64,000 bases of DNA. It comes from Variovorax sp. OK212. Its GTDB lineage: Bacteria > Pseudomonadota > Gammaproteobacteria > Burkholderiales > Burkholderiaceae_C. This document shows, one piece after another, positions 9,105-20,256 of the stretch. The stretch covers positions 186,001-250,000 of the forward strand of contig NZ_FOLP01000001.1 of assembly GCF_900112425.1 (NCBI RefSeq), read 5' to 3'. Position 1 is the first letter of the stretch. Every line of letters begins with the position of its first letter. The notes under the pieces were generated by a model. The model worked only from the letters and a program-made list of their open reading frames with translations, searched no databases and was not told the origin of the DNA. Made by a program: the position numbers and the translations under genes.

Positions 9105-10142
9105 TTACTTCTTGCGCGCGGCGATCGCCTGCTCGGCCTTGGCCACCAGGTCGGCGCCCACGGTCGGCTTCCACTTGTCGTACACCGGGCGCGTGGCCTT
9201 CACGAACGCGTCGCGCTCGGCCGGCGTGAGGCTGGTCACGGTCACGCCCATGCCGGCAATGTCCTTGAGCACGGGCTTGTCGGCTTCCACCAGGCCCTTG
9301 CGCGCGATGGCGATTTCTTCCTTGCCCGCGTCGACGGCGGCCTGGCGCACGATGGCCTGGTCGGCCGGCGTCCACGAGGCCCAGATTTCCTTGTTCACCA
9401 CGAACACCAGCGGGTCGGCCACGTAGCCCCAGGTGGTGACGAACTTCTGGCCCACGTTCTGCATCTTCAGCACCGTGAAAAGGAACAGCGGGTTCTCCTG
9501 GCCGTCGACCGCGCCGCTGGCGAGCGCGGGCTGCGCATCGGCCCAGCTCATCTGCGTGGGATTGGCGCCCAGCGCGGTGAACATGTCGGAGTAGATGGGC
9601 GAGCCGACCACGCGGATCTTCATGCCCTTGACGTCGGCCGGCGACTTGATCGGCCGCTTGGAGTTGGTGATCTCGCGGAAGCCGTTCTCGCCCCAGGCGA
9701 GCGGCACCACGCCGGCCTTGTCGAGGGTCTTGAACATGTCCTTGCCGACCTCGCCCTGCGTGAGCGCATCGATGGCCGCGTAGTCGGGCATCAGGAAGGG
9801 CATGGAGAACAAGTTGAGCTGCTTGACCTGCGGCGACCAGTTGATGGTCGAGCCCACGGCCATGTCGATCACGCCCTGGCGCAGCGCGCTGAACTCGCGC
9901 GTCTGGTCGCCCTGAATGAGCGACACGCCCGGGTACAGCTTGATGTTGATGCGGCCCTGCGTGCGCTCCTTCACCATGTCGGCCCAGATCTTCCCGGCCT
10001 GGCCCCAGGGCGTGGGCGGGCCGAGCACCAGCGACATCTTGTATTCGGGCTTGTAGGCGGCCTGTGCCATGGCGCCGGACGAGAACATGCCCAGGGCGGT
10101 GGCTGCGGCAGCGAGGCCGAGCAGGGTGCGGCGGAATTTCAT
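9105..10142 (-). CDS. dctP: TRAP transporter substrate-binding protein DctP
   Basis: 345 residues with a signal peptide (MKFRRTLLGLAAAATALGMF...AMAQA). The mature part shows TRAP DctP features: LGPPTPWGQAGKIWADMVKERTQGRINIKLYPG, MKIRVVGSPIYSDMFTALGANPTQMSWADA (carrying the conserved Arg that clamps the ligand carboxylate) and ASGAVDGQENP. It binds an organic acid in the periplasm and delivers it to DctQM, encoded just upstream. Gene order in transcription is dctQ-dctM-dctP. Ligand unknown. Confidence 0.9.
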   Translation of the reverse strand: MKFRRTLLGLAAAATALGMFSSGAMAQAAYKPEYKMSLVLGPPTPWGQAGKIWADMVKERTQGRINIKLYPGVSLIQGDQTREFSALRQGVIDMAVGSTINWSPQVKQLNLFSMPFLMPDYAAIDALTQGEVGKDMFKTLDKAGVVPLAWGENGFREITNSKRPIKSPADVKGMKIRVVGSPIYSDMFTALGANPTQMSWADAQPALASGAVDGQENPLFLFTVLKMQNVGQKFVTTWGYVADPLVFVVNKEIWASWTPADQAIVRQAAVDAGKEEIAIARKGLVEADKPVLKDIAGMGVTVTSLTPAERDAFVKATRPVYDKWKPTVGADLVAKAEQAIAARKK

Positions 10143-10185
10143 GAGAGGTCTCCTGGTGGTTTTTTGAAGAGCGGACAGAAACGGA

Positions 10186-11484
10186 TCAGTAGCCGAGCTT
10201 GTGCGGCAGCCACAGCGCGAGTTGCGGAAAGGCGATGACCAGCACCATCACCACGAACATCGAGAACAGCAGCCAGCCGACCCAGCGCACGGTCTCCTCC
10301 ATGCGCACGCCGGCGATGCGGCACGACACCATGAGGTTCACCGCGAGCGGCGGCGTGAACTGGCCCAGCGCCACCTTCAGCGTGAGGATCACGCCGAACC
10401 ACACCGGGTCCCACTTGTAGTACTGCACGATCGGCCACAGCAGCGGCACGAAGATCAGGAAGATCGACACGCCGTCCAGGAACATGCCGACCGTGATCAG
10501 CAGCAGGATCAGCAGCGCCAGCACCCCGTATTCGCCCAGGCCCGAGTTCACGATGGCATGGGCCACCGGATCGATCACGCCCAGCGTCGACAGCGAGTAC
10601 GCGAAGATGCCCGCGAGCGACACCACGATCAGGATCACGGCCGACAGCTCGCCCGACTCGCGCAGGATCACGAACAGGTCGCGGACCTTGATCGTGCGGT
10701 GCACCACCATGCCCACGAACAGCCCGTAGAACACCGCCACCACGGCCGCCTCGGTGGGCGTGAACCAGCCCAGGCGCATGCCGCCCAGAATGAGCACCGG
10801 CGCCGCCAGGCCCCAGCTGGCTTCGCGCAGGCTCCTCCAGAACGGCGGGCGCGGCAGCGCGGCTTCGAGCGTGCCCATGTGGTGCTTGCGCGCCAGCCAC
10901 ACGGCCGGAACCATGAGCGCGAGGCCGGCCAGGATGCCCGGGATCATGCCGGCCGCGAACAGCGCGGGCACCGAAGCATTGGGCACCAGCACCGAGTAGA
11001 CGATGAAGGCCACCGAGGGCGGGATCAGGATGTCGGTTGCCGCGGCGGCGCCCACCACGCTGGCCGCGAAAGGCTTCGGGTAGCCCGCGCGCGCCATGGC
11101 CGCGATCATCACGCCGCCCACCGCGGCGGCCGTGGCCGGACCCGAGCCCGAGATGCCGCCCATGAACATCGCCACCGCAATGGTCACCAGCGGCAGCATG
11201 CCCGGGCCGCGCCCCACGATGGCAATGGCGAAGTTCACCAGCCGCAGTGCCACGCCCGAGCGGTCGAAGATGGAGCCGACCAGCACGAACATCGGAATGG
11301 CCAGCAGCGGGTACTTGCCCAGGCCGGCGTAGAAGTTCTGCGGCACGGCCAGCAGGCCGAACCACTGGGCATCGCCGTTGGCCAGCGCGATGCAGGCCGC
11401 GCCCGCCAGGCCCAGCGCGGCGCCGATGGGCACGCCCACCAGCATCATGGCGACGAAGGCAACGAAGAGCAGGGTGGCGATCAC
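10186..11484 (-). CDS. dctM: TRAP transporter large permease DctM
   Basis: 432 residues with about 12 hydrophobic spans, the usual size for DctM. Recognisable blocks include FMGGISGSGPATAAAVGGVMIAAMARAGYPKPFAASVVGAAAATDILIPPS and FLDGVSIFLIFVPLLWPI. The start is GTG at 11484, overlapping the dctQ stop codon in GTGA, which indicates translational coupling. It forms the sodium-coupled translocation channel together with DctQ. Confidence 0.9.
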   Translation of the reverse strand: MIATLLFVAFVAMMLVGVPIGAALGLAGAACIALANGDAQWFGLLAVPQNFYAGLGKYPLLAIPMFVLVGSIFDRSGVALRLVNFAIAIVGRGPGMLPLVTIAVAMFMGGISGSGPATAAAVGGVMIAAMARAGYPKPFAASVVGAAAATDILIPPSVAFIVYSVLVPNASVPALFAAGMIPGILAGLALMVPAVWLARKHHMGTLEAALPRPPFWRSLREASWGLAAPVLILGGMRLGWFTPTEAAVVAVFYGLFVGMVVHRTIKVRDLFVILRESGELSAVILIVVSLAGIFAYSLSTLGVIDPVAHAIVNSGLGEYGVLALLILLLITVGMFLDGVSIFLIFVPLLWPIVQYYKWDPVWFGVILTLKVALGQFTPPLAVNLMVSCRIAGVRMEETVRWVGWLLFSMFVVMVLVIAFPQLALWLPHKLGY

Positions 11485-12053
11485 TTGGCGGCGCCTTTGC
11501 TGTCCGAGGCGTAGTTGGTCTTGCGGCCGCGGCGCACCATGAGGCCCACGGCGCGCAGTGCAATCGCATAGGACACGATCGGCAGCCAGATCGAGTACCA
11601 CCAGGCCGGCAGCCCGATGCCCGGCGTGGTCTCCTCGAAGCGGTAGTCGTCCCACACCATGCGCAGGCTGAGCGTGCCGATCAGCAGGAACAGGATGGCG
11701 ATCATGAGTGCGCCGAACTGCGCGAGCCGCTTGCGCCGTGCCATGGAGCCGCTCTCCGAGAAGTACTCGATGCGGATGTGCCGGTCGCGTGCCACCGCGC
11801 CGCAGCCCGCGACCATGGCCAGCATGATCATGAGGAAGACCGAGAACTCTTCGGTCCACGCGAAGGACGAGTCGGTGAAGTAGCGCACCAGCACGTTGGC
11901 GAAGGTGATGAGCGCCAGCGCGCCCATGATGAGGACGGTGAGCCAGTCCTCGATGGCAAGGGGAACCTTGGTGGGTTCGTCGGCGGCTGGAATGTCGGGG
12001 GGGAGGGGGCTTGCGGCGTCCAGCGTGGGGCCGGACTCGGGTGGAGTTGTCAT
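11481..12053 (-). CDS. dctQ: TRAP transporter small permease DctQ
   Basis: 190 residues with four hydrophobic segments and the DctQ signature VLVRYFTDSSFAWTEEFSVFLMIMLAMVAGCGAVARDRHIRIEYF. The first 35 residues are a Pro/Asp/Glu-rich soluble tail, longer than usual. First gene of the TRAP operon. Upstream lies a gene-poor region, so the promoter should be in the 12,054-12,130 stretch. Confidence 0.88.
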   Translation of the reverse strand: MTTPPESGPTLDAASPLPPDIPAADEPTKVPLAIEDWLTVLIMGALALITFANVLVRYFTDSSFAWTEEFSVFLMIMLAMVAGCGAVARDRHIRIEYFSESGSMARRKRLAQFGALMIAILFLLIGTLSLRMVWDDYRFEETTPGIGLPAWWYSIWLPIVSYAIALRAVGLMVRRGRKTNYASDSKGAAK

Positions 12054-12638
12054 CGCGGAAGGTCAGTGAGGCAGGACGCCATGTCACCGGGCGGACGCCG
12101 GGACGCGTTCCGTACACCTCGACAGGGAAACTGTGACCGATGCTAGGGGGTCGATGACCACTCATGCATCGGGGGTTTCCTTAGCTGGCGGGGCTTTCCT
12201 GAGCGGCTTTCAGGGCGGGTGCACAGGCCGCCGGGTACTCCCCTCCGCGAATGTCCCCCGCCCTTCGGGCTCCTCCTTTATTTCGCTGCGGGGAGCACCC
12301 GACGCCCTGCGCACGATGAGTGCGGCTGTGGGGTTGGCGGGTCGACCGCTCTGGCGGATTGCAGATGGATGTGCGGGGGCGTGCTACTGAGCTTTCGTGA
12401 GAGACGGGCGGTGGATAAGCAGAAGTCCGAAGGGCTGGTGTCGGCTGCGGTCGACCTTGGTGTGGCTGCGTTCGATGTTCGCTTCAGACTGTCTGCTGCC
12501 GGTCGACACCAGGCGGCGAACGGCGCTGATGGGCCCATGGCTGAAGTTGACCTGCAGCCAACAGCAGCGTCGAAGGCTTCTGGAGCCCTTCATAATCAAA
12601 ACCCGCCCCCCGCTTGTTCGAGATGCCGACCTTTCGCC
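12054..12638. other. Gap without a supported gene
   Basis: 585 bp between the divergent dctQ and GreA/B-like genes. It holds one copy of a short repeat (separate entry) near 12,200-12,306. The rest has open frames on both strands, but none with a family match, a ribosome site or a coherent protein composition. The TRAP promoter is expected near 12,060-12,130, and the promoter of the GreA/B-like gene just before 12,639 (CATAAT near 12,591 could be its -10 element). Confidence 0.5.
12200..12306 (+). repeat. Dispersed repeat, copy A (with hairpin)
   Basis: Shares CTCCGCGAATGTCCCCCG and CTCCTCCTTTATTT with an inverted copy near 14,379-14,485. Between these blocks is a short hairpin, GCCC-TTC-GGGC (12,260-12,270), followed by a pyrimidine/T-rich tail. 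The similarity extends left to about 12,200 and right to about 12,306. Confidence 0.7.
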
Positions 12639-13121
12639 ATGGATAAATTCTTGCTTCAACAGCAGGTGCTGGAACGGCTCGCCGAAGACCTGCTGCAAGC
12701 CGAACAGGCCGTGCGGGCAGCCCATGAAACGGCGACTCACGAAGAAAACATCGCCGAAAATAAATACGACACATTGGGACTCGAAGCCGCCTACCTGGCC
12801 ACCGGCCAAGCTCGGCGCGCCGAAGCCATACGCCAGGCGATGGCCAATTGGCGCCGATTCCACCCGCGTCCCTACGACGCCATCAAAGGCATACAACTCG
12901 GCTCGCTGGTCTGCCTGGTCGATGCCGACGACAAGCAGCAACATCTCTTTCTCGGCCCGGATGGGGGCAGCATGAAGTTGGTCAGCGGCGCTCGGCTTGT
13001 TCAGGTCATCAGCAGCGAAGCCCCTTTGGCCAGGGCAATGCTGGGCAAGTGCGAGGGCGATGAGGTGTCGATGCAGGCCGCTCCGATCCGACAGCAGTTC
13101 GAGGTGCTGCGGGTTCTTTAG
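12639..13121 (+). CDS. GreA/GreB-like transcription elongation factor family protein
   Basis: 160 residues. The C-terminal half (about residues 80-160) matches the FKBP-like GreA/GreB C-terminal domain: IQLGSLVCLVDADDKQQHLFLGPDGG, the QVISSEAPLARAMLGKCEGDEVSM stretch (equivalent to the SP(L/I)G-ALLGK-GDEV block) and a closing beta strand. The N-terminal 80 residues are helical and charged like a coiled coil, but they differ from the GreA coiled coil that enters the RNA polymerase secondary channel. It may therefore be one of the short Gre-domain proteins (Rnk-like or plain GreAB) whose target site differs. Codon use looks less GC-extreme than in neighbours, consistent with a different history. 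The start follows the homology; the open frame upstream is not supported. Confidence 0.72.
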   Translation: MDKFLLQQQVLERLAEDLLQAEQAVRAAHETATHEENIAENKYDTLGLEAAYLATGQARRAEAIRQAMANWRRFHPRPYDAIKGIQLGSLVCLVDADDKQQHLFLGPDGGSMKLVSGARLVQVISSEAPLARAMLGKCEGDEVSMQAAPIRQQFEVLRVL

Positions 13122-13533
13122 GCCGCAAGCAGGTTCACGCCGAATTGGCCGAGGTCGGCAGACGTGCAGGCGTCGCGAACGTACCGGCTGGCTGGCAAGG
13201 TCGGCAGTACCTGAAAGAGGCCACGGGGTCGAGATGACACTGGCGCATGAATGACCGCTGCGTGACCAAGACCGTGAACCCAGCAGGCCGACATCACCGG
13301 CCGCAACCGCTGCATGGCCGCCATCAGAAAACCAACGCCGAACGCCCGCAACGGGTCGACTGTGTGATTCACAGACCGACGCAGCAGACATGTGGTCAGC
13401 TTTGACCAGGCGCCAAGAAAATCAGGGCAGACAAAGCCTCCATCCACAGTCGGCTGAAATCGCGCAGCGACGAAGGCTCTGGTTGCCATCGGGCGGCAGT
13501 GGCCCGAGTGGCTGAACTCCTGTGAGTCCTGGG
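13122..13533. other. Gap without a supported gene
   Basis: 412 bp between the convergent GreA/B-like and DUF1993 genes. A 123-codon minus-strand frame (13,118-13,489) is present but has an odd composition, no recognisable domain and no ribosome site; I do not call it. Base composition is less GC-rich than the flanks. It may be decayed sequence. Confidence 0.45.
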
Positions 13534-14043
13534 TCAGTAGGCACCCATGTAGTCGCGCTTGCCGATCTCAATGCCGTTGTGGCGCAAGAGGGCATAGGCG
13601 GTGGTCACGTGGAAGAAAAACTGCGGCAGGCCGTAGTGCAGAAGATATGCGCTGGCGGTCAGCTTCTTTTCCTTGGGAGTGCCGGGGCGCAAGACGATCT
13701 CGCGGCTCTCGCTTGAATCAAATTGCCCGGCCTCGAAGGAGCCGATATGGGCCAGAGCTTTGGCGATCAGCGCTTGCAGGTCGGCGAAGCTGACCTCGGT
13801 GTCGGGCCAAGACGGCACCTCGGCGCCAGCCAGGCGGGAGGCAATGCCCTTGGAGAAGTCTGCGGCGATCTGGACCTGGCGTATCAGCGGAAACATGTCG
13901 GGAAACAACCGCGTCTGCAGCAGCGCATTTGGATCGATATTTTTTTGCGTCGCGTGGTCTTCGGCCTTCTTGAGCACGTCGGACAGGGCGCGCAGCATCT
14001 GCTGCATGACGGGAACGGAGGCGTTGTACAGCGGGCTGGTCAT
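13534..14043 (-). CDS. DUF1993 family protein
   Basis: 169 residues, full length for DUF1993. Typical features: an N-terminus starting with SPLYNASVPVMQQMLRALSDVLKKAEDHA, then RLFPDMFPLIRQVQIAADFSKGIASRLAG, TEVSFADLQALIAKALAHI and a C-terminal YLLHYGLPQFFFHVTTAYALLRHNGIEIGKRDYMG. The fold resembles DinB-like four-helix bundles and the conserved histidine pattern (HYGLPQFFFHVTTAYALLRH) may bind metal; the function is unknown. The start at 14,043 is where family similarity begins; the frame upstream is unsupported. Confidence 0.85.
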   Translation of the reverse strand: MTSPLYNASVPVMQQMLRALSDVLKKAEDHATQKNIDPNALLQTRLFPDMFPLIRQVQIAADFSKGIASRLAGAEVPSWPDTEVSFADLQALIAKALAHIGSFEAGQFDSSESREIVLRPGTPKEKKLTASAYLLHYGLPQFFFHVTTAYALLRHNGIEIGKRDYMGAY

Positions 14044-14491
14044 GGTGAATTCACTTTTAGATTGGGCACGATGGCCGGAGTTGGCGCGGCAGAGGACCTG
14101 CTGACCATGCAAGGCTAACAGCATAGGGTGAACCATCGCGCATGCAGCTTGCAAGCCGCGCGAACGCACATGGCTCCAGGACGCTCGCGCAGCACGAGAG
14201 GCAGCACGTTGCCGCGGGCGCAAAGGGGCATCCGCTTCAGAGAAGAGCGCTGGCGCAGTAGCCGCTTCATGCCGCAGGAAGTCTCGGCAATCGCCAACAA
14301 ATGCAGCTTCCGCAATGCGCCGCGCGCGTGACTCATGGTCCGTGCGGTGCAGTGCGCAACTGCGCTGAACGCTCAGGCCGATGGGGTGCCTTGCGCAGCC
14401 AAATAAAGGAGGAGGGGCGCAGCCCCGGGGGACATTCGCGGAGCAAGGTACCCCGTCGGCGTGAACGCCCCCCGGAAGCGAGCAGAAAGAC
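14044..14491. other. Gap without a supported gene
   Basis: 448 bp between DUF1993 (start side) and the nitronate monooxygenase (3' side). It should contain the DUF1993 promoter near 14,050-14,110. Its right end holds repeat copy B. No other feature was seen. Confidence 0.5.
14379..14485 (-). repeat. Dispersed repeat, copy B (inverted relative to copy A)
   Basis: Reverse complement of copy A over about 80-100 bp: it shares CTCCGCGAATGTCCCCCG and CTCCTCCTTTATTT. Its hairpin is GGGGC-TGC-GCCCC (14,414-14,426 on the plus strand), different in sequence from copy A but still paired. Read on the minus strand, the hairpin is followed by TCCTCCTTTATTT, and it lies just past the stop codon of the last gene of the 15-kb minus-strand run, so it may terminate that transcript. 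Confidence 0.7.
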
Positions 14492-16418
<1,927 letters not shown>

Positions 16419-16420
16419 GT

Positions 16421-17170
16421 TCAGATCACCTTCGCTTCGTTCTTCAGTTTGTCCACCAGCGCTGCAACGTCGGGCACCTTGATGCCGGCGCCGCGCTTCG
16501 GAGGCTCTGCGACCTTGAGGGTCTTCAGGCGGGGCTTGACGTCCACGCCGAGGTCTTCGGGCTTGAAGACATCCAGCTGCTTCTTCTTGGCCTTCATGAT
16601 GTTGGGCAAGGTGACGTAGCGCGGCTCGTTCAGGCGCAGGTCGGTCGTGATGACGGCCGGCAGCGTGAGGCTCAGCGTTTCCATGCCGCCGTCGACTTCG
16701 CGAGAGACGGTGACCTTGTCGCCAGCGACTTCGACCTTGGAGGCGAAAGTGGCTTGCGGCAGATCAGCCAATGCAGCCAGCATCTGGCCGGTCTGGTTGG
16801 CGTCGTCGTCGATGGCTTGCTTGCCCAGGATGATCAGCGAGGGCTGTTCCTTGTCGACCAGCGCCTTGAGCAGCTTGGCGACCGCCAGGGGCTGCAGCTC
16901 TTCGGTCGTCTCGACCAGGATGCCGCGATCGGCACCGATGGCCATCGCCGTGCGCAGCGTTTCCTGGCACTTCGCATCGCCGCAGGAAACCGCGATCACT
17001 TCCGTGACCACGCCCTTTTCCTTCAGGCGAACCGCTTCTTCGACAGCGATCTCGTCGAAGGGGTTCATGCTCATCTTCACGTTGGCAATGTCCACCCCGG
17101 TGCCGTCGCTCTTCACGCGCACCTTCACGTTGTAGTCGACGACCCGTTTGACAGGTACAAGAATCTTCAT
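16421..17170 (-). CDS. etfB: Electron transfer flavoprotein beta subunit
   Basis: 249 residues, normal length. It starts [27 protein letters not shown], with the [18 protein letters not shown] block near residue 40. The ETF signature is [36 protein letters not shown], followed by a C-terminal [10 protein letters not shown] region that is the recognition-loop neighbourhood for dehydrogenases. It binds AMP structurally. The open frame extends to 18,178, but family similarity starts at 17,170. A GAAGGAAC ribosome site precedes the ATG. Confidence 0.95.
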   Translation of the reverse strand: MKILVPVKRVVDYNVKVRVKSDGTGVDIANVKMSMNPFDEIAVEEAVRLKEKGVVTEVIAVSCGDAKCQETLRTAMAIGADRGILVETTEELQPLAVAKLLKALVDKEQPSLIILGKQAIDDDANQTGQMLAALADLPQATFASKVEVAGDKVTVSREVDGGMETLSLTLPAVITTDLRLNEPRYVTLPNIMKAKKKQLDVFKPEDLGVDVKPRLKTLKVAEPPKRGAGIKVPDVAALVDKLKNEAKVI

Positions 17171-17214
17171 GGTTGTTCCTTCGAATGACGAATGAAAAAT
17201 TGAATGGATGAGGT

Positions 17215-18213
17215 TTATTCGAGGCGCGCGCCCGACTGCTTGATCAGGCGCTCCCACACCGGCCGTTCCGCCTTGTAGGCGGCGGCGAAGAGTTCGGGCG
17301 AGCTGTCTTTCAGCTCGAAGCCCATGGCCGCGACGCGCTGTTGCACGTCGGGTTGCTGCGTGGCCTTGCGCACCTCTTCCGCCAGGCGGTTGACGATGGG
17401 CTTGGGCGTGTTGGCGGGCACCGCGATGGCGAGCCAGCCGGTCACGCGGTAGGCCTCGTCCTTCAGGCCTTGCTCGGCCAGCGTGGGCACGTTGGGCAGC
17501 GTGCTCATGCGGCGTTCGCCAGTCACGCCCACGGCGCGCAGCTTGCCGGACTCGATGTGCGGCTTGGCCACCAGCGCGCTGGCGTAGGCCATCTGGATCT
17601 GGCCGCCGATCAGGTCCTGCACCATCGGCGCCTCGCCCTTGTAGGCGACGTGGTTCATGTCGGACTGCGTGGCCAGGCTCATGTGCGCGCCGGCCAGGTG
17701 CGGGTACGCGCCCACGCCGTACGAGCCGTAGGCCAGCTTGCCCTTGTTGGCGGCGGCGTGCTTCAGCAGCTCGGGGCCGGTCTTCACCGGCACGCCGGGG
17801 TGCACCACCAGCACCAGCGGCGCCATCGCGATCTGGTAGACCAGCGTGAGGTCGCGCTGCGAGTCGTAGGGCAGCTTGTCGTAGAGGAACTCGTTGGTCA
17901 TCAGCGAGTTGCTCAGCGACAGCACCACGGTGTAGCCGTCGGCCGGCGACTTGGCCACCGCGTCGGTGCCGATGATGCCGGCCGCGCCGGGCTTGTTGTC
18001 GATGACGATGGGCTGGCCCAGGCCGGCCGACATCTTCTGGCCCAGCACGCGCGCCAGCACGTCGGTGGCGCCGCCCGCGGCGAAGGGCACGACCATGCGG
18101 ATCGGCTTGTTCGGGTAGGTGTTCTGCGCCTGTGCGGTGGGCAACACGCACAGCGCGGCCAGCGAAGCGGTGGCGCACAGCACGGCGCGGCGGTTCGAAA
18201 GGCGCAAGGTCAT
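17215..18213 (-). CDS. Bug-family (TctC-type) tripartite tricarboxylate transporter binding protein
   Basis: 332 residues. Signal peptide with AQAQN cleavage. Bug-family features: [67 protein letters not shown], then [17 protein letters not shown] and the [25 protein letters not shown] loop that binds carboxylate ligands. It lies between the CoA ligase and etfB genes in the catabolic run. No TctA/TctB membrane genes are nearby, so it must use a shared transporter or act as a sensor protein. A role in binding the pathway's carboxylate substrate is inferred. Confidence 0.88.
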   Translation of the reverse strand: MTLRLSNRRAVLCATASLAALCVLPTAQAQNTYPNKPIRMVVPFAAGGATDVLARVLGQKMSAGLGQPIVIDNKPGAAGIIGTDAVAKSPADGYTVVLSLSNSLMTNEFLYDKLPYDSQRDLTLVYQIAMAPLVLVVHPGVPVKTGPELLKHAAANKGKLAYGSYGVGAYPHLAGAHMSLATQSDMNHVAYKGEAPMVQDLIGGQIQMAYASALVAKPHIESGKLRAVGVTGERRMSTLPNVPTLAEQGLKDEAYRVTGWLAIAVPANTPKPIVNRLAEEVRKATQQPDVQQRVAAMGFELKDSSPELFAAAYKAERPVWERLIKQSGARLE

Positions 18214-18250
18214 GGCTTGTCTCTGTCTCTGCTTCTAGGTTTCAAAAAGG

Positions 18251-20209
18251 TCACTGCGCTGCGATGCGCGTCTTGAAGGGCAGCGGCTCCAGCGCCTTCT
18301 GCAGCCGCTCCTGCAGCGCTGCGGCCAGCGGGTCCGCGGCGGCGCCGTCGATCAGCACGCGCACCAGGCTTTCGCCGTCGGTCTTCACGACCGGCCGCGC
18401 ACCTTCGGCCACGCCGAGTTCCGCGCACACCTCGGCCACCGTCGCGGCCACCACCTGGCGCGCGGCCATGGCCCGCAGCTCGGGCTTGTAGATCTTTCCG
18501 ACGTTGGTCATCGGCATGGTCTCGATCACCGACACCCACTTGGGCTTGGCCGGCGCCTCGTCGACGCGCGCGGCGGTGAAGGCCAGCAGTTCTTCCTCGG
18601 TGGCCGAGGCGCCGGGCACCAGCGTCGCGAAGATCACCGGCAGCTCGCCCGCATAGGCGTCGGGTGCGCCCACGGCGGCGCACAGCTGCACGGCCGGGTG
18701 CGCGCCCAGCGCGTCCTCGATGGTCTTGGGGTCGATGTTGTGGCCGCTGCGGATGATCAGGTCCTTCGAGCGGCCCGTGAGGTTGAGCCGCTCCTGGCTG
18801 TCGATCCAGCCCAGGTCGCCGGTGGCGAGCCAGCCGTCGGCCGTGAAGGCCTTGGCGTTGTCGGCCGGGTCCACGAAGCCCGAGAACACGTTGGGCGACT
18901 TGAACAGCACCATGCCCTGTTCGCCGGGCGCCACTTCGCGGTCGCTCGCATTGCCGTTCTCGTCGAGCGCCACCACGCGCATCTGCATGTACGGCAGCCT
19001 GAAGCCCACGCAGCCCGCGGGCCCGTCCACGCCGGGCGGCGTGATGGTCGAGATGCCGGCCATCTCGGTCATGCCCAGGCTCTCGTGCACGTGCAGGCCG
19101 AACAGGCGCTCGAAGCGCGCGGCGAGTTCGGGCGAGAGCACGGCCGCGCCGGTGCGGCAGTAGGTGATCGACGAGATGTCCGCGCCCTCCAGCGGCACGT
19201 TGGCCAGCGCGGCGAGGATGGTGGGCACCGCCGACAGCGAGGTCGGCCGGTACTTCGCCACCAGCTTCCAGTAGTTGGCCAGCACCTCCTTGTTGCGCAG
19301 CAGCGAGGGCGTGGGAATGATCACCTCCACGCCCGCCGACAGCGAAGCCAGCGAGGCCGGCAGCACGCCCGCCACATGGAACAGCGGGTAGCCGTTGATG
19401 GAGATGCCGTTCTCGTTCATGCCCGCCACCTGCACGCTGGCCCAGGCGGTGAACACCTGCGCGCCGTGGCTGTGGCGCGCGAGCTTGGGCGCACCCGTGG
19501 TGCCGCCGGTGTGGAAGTAGGCCGCGATGTCGGCGGGCGCGATGTCGCGGCCGCTCACCAGCCGGTCGTCGGGTTGCGCCGCGCGCAGCACGTCGAATTC
19601 GGCCACCCCTTCGGGCAGCGCGCCGGCCGCGCCGGGCGCCTCGTCGTGCGGCGCCACGCGCAGCACGGTGGTCAGCGAGGGTACCTGGCCGCGCAGGCGC
19701 ATCGCCTTCGACCACATGCCCGACTCGCTGTCAGAGCCGTAGGCGATCAGCACCTTGGCGCGCGCCGCGGTCATCAGCGCCACCAGCTTCTCGTCGGTCA
19801 GCAGCGGGTTCAGCGGCTGCACGATGCCGGCCGCCTCGCCACCCCACAGCGCCAGGTGGTACTCGAGGCAACCGGGCAGCAGCACGGCCACCGCGTCGCC
19901 GGGCCCCACGCCCAGCGTGTGCAGCATGTTCGCGGTCTGGTGCAGCCGCGCGAGCAGTTCGGCGTACGACCAGCGGATGGGCGCGTCGGCCGGGTTGCCG
20001 GTGCGCAGGAAGGTCAGCGCGGTCTTGTCGCCGAAGGCATGGCCCGCGTTGCGAAAGATCTCGTAGGTGCTGCGCACCATGAGCGCCTGCGCCAACGGCG
20101 TCTCCTCGAGCCGGTGGATGTCCGCCAGGCTGCGAACCGGGGATGCGGGGCGAAACGGCGCGCCGACCGGCGTCTTGTAGTTGTTCTTGTGGCTCTGCGT
20201 GTCTGTCAT
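18251..20209 (-). CDS. Acyl-CoA synthetase (AMP-forming, ANL superfamily)
   Basis: 652 residues. ANL motifs are complete: P-loop YFHTGGTTGAPKLARHS (about residue 212), the A5-like region LFGLHVHESLGMTEMAG, the A7 stretch TADGWLATGDLGWI, the A8 hinge GRSKDLIIRSGHNIDPKTIEDAL and the A10 catalytic lysine in VGKIYKPELRAMA. The N-terminal 50 residues are longer than in most FadD proteins. It activates a carboxylic acid to its CoA thioester through an acyl-adenylate. It sits between two Bug binding-protein genes in the minus-strand catabolic run and probably supplies the first intermediate. I chose the ATG at 20,209 because of the AGGAGACAGAC ribosome site upstream. Confidence 0.88.
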   Translation of the reverse strand: MTDTQSHKNNYKTPVGAPFRPASPVRSLADIHRLEETPLAQALMVRSTYEIFRNAGHAFGDKTALTFLRTGNPADAPIRWSYAELLARLHQTANMLHTLGVGPGDAVAVLLPGCLEYHLALWGGEAAGIVQPLNPLLTDEKLVALMTAARAKVLIAYGSDSESGMWSKAMRLRGQVPSLTTVLRVAPHDEAPGAAGALPEGVAEFDVLRAAQPDDRLVSGRDIAPADIAAYFHTGGTTGAPKLARHSHGAQVFTAWASVQVAGMNENGISINGYPLFHVAGVLPASLASLSAGVEVIIPTPSLLRNKEVLANYWKLVAKYRPTSLSAVPTILAALANVPLEGADISSITYCRTGAAVLSPELAARFERLFGLHVHESLGMTEMAGISTITPPGVDGPAGCVGFRLPYMQMRVVALDENGNASDREVAPGEQGMVLFKSPNVFSGFVDPADNAKAFTADGWLATGDLGWIDSQERLNLTGRSKDLIIRSGHNIDPKTIEDALGAHPAVQLCAAVGAPDAYAGELPVIFATLVPGASATEEELLAFTAARVDEAPAKPKWVSVIETMPMTNVGKIYKPELRAMAARQVVAATVAEVCAELGVAEGARPVVKTDGESLVRVLIDGAAADPLAAALQERLQKALEPLPFKTRIAAQ

Positions 20210-20256
20210 GTCTGTCTCCTTGATGCCGGTGGTGCGCGGCCGGGCCGCCTGCTGTT

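Noticed and set aside
12219..12638. N-terminal extension of the GreA/B-like gene
   Set aside because: This part covers the repeat and the promoter region, is rich in Cys/Arg/Gly and has no family resemblance; the ATG at 12,639 is the coherent start.
13118..13489. 123-residue minus-strand open frame
   Set aside because: No ribosome site, no family match and irregular composition; probably chance.
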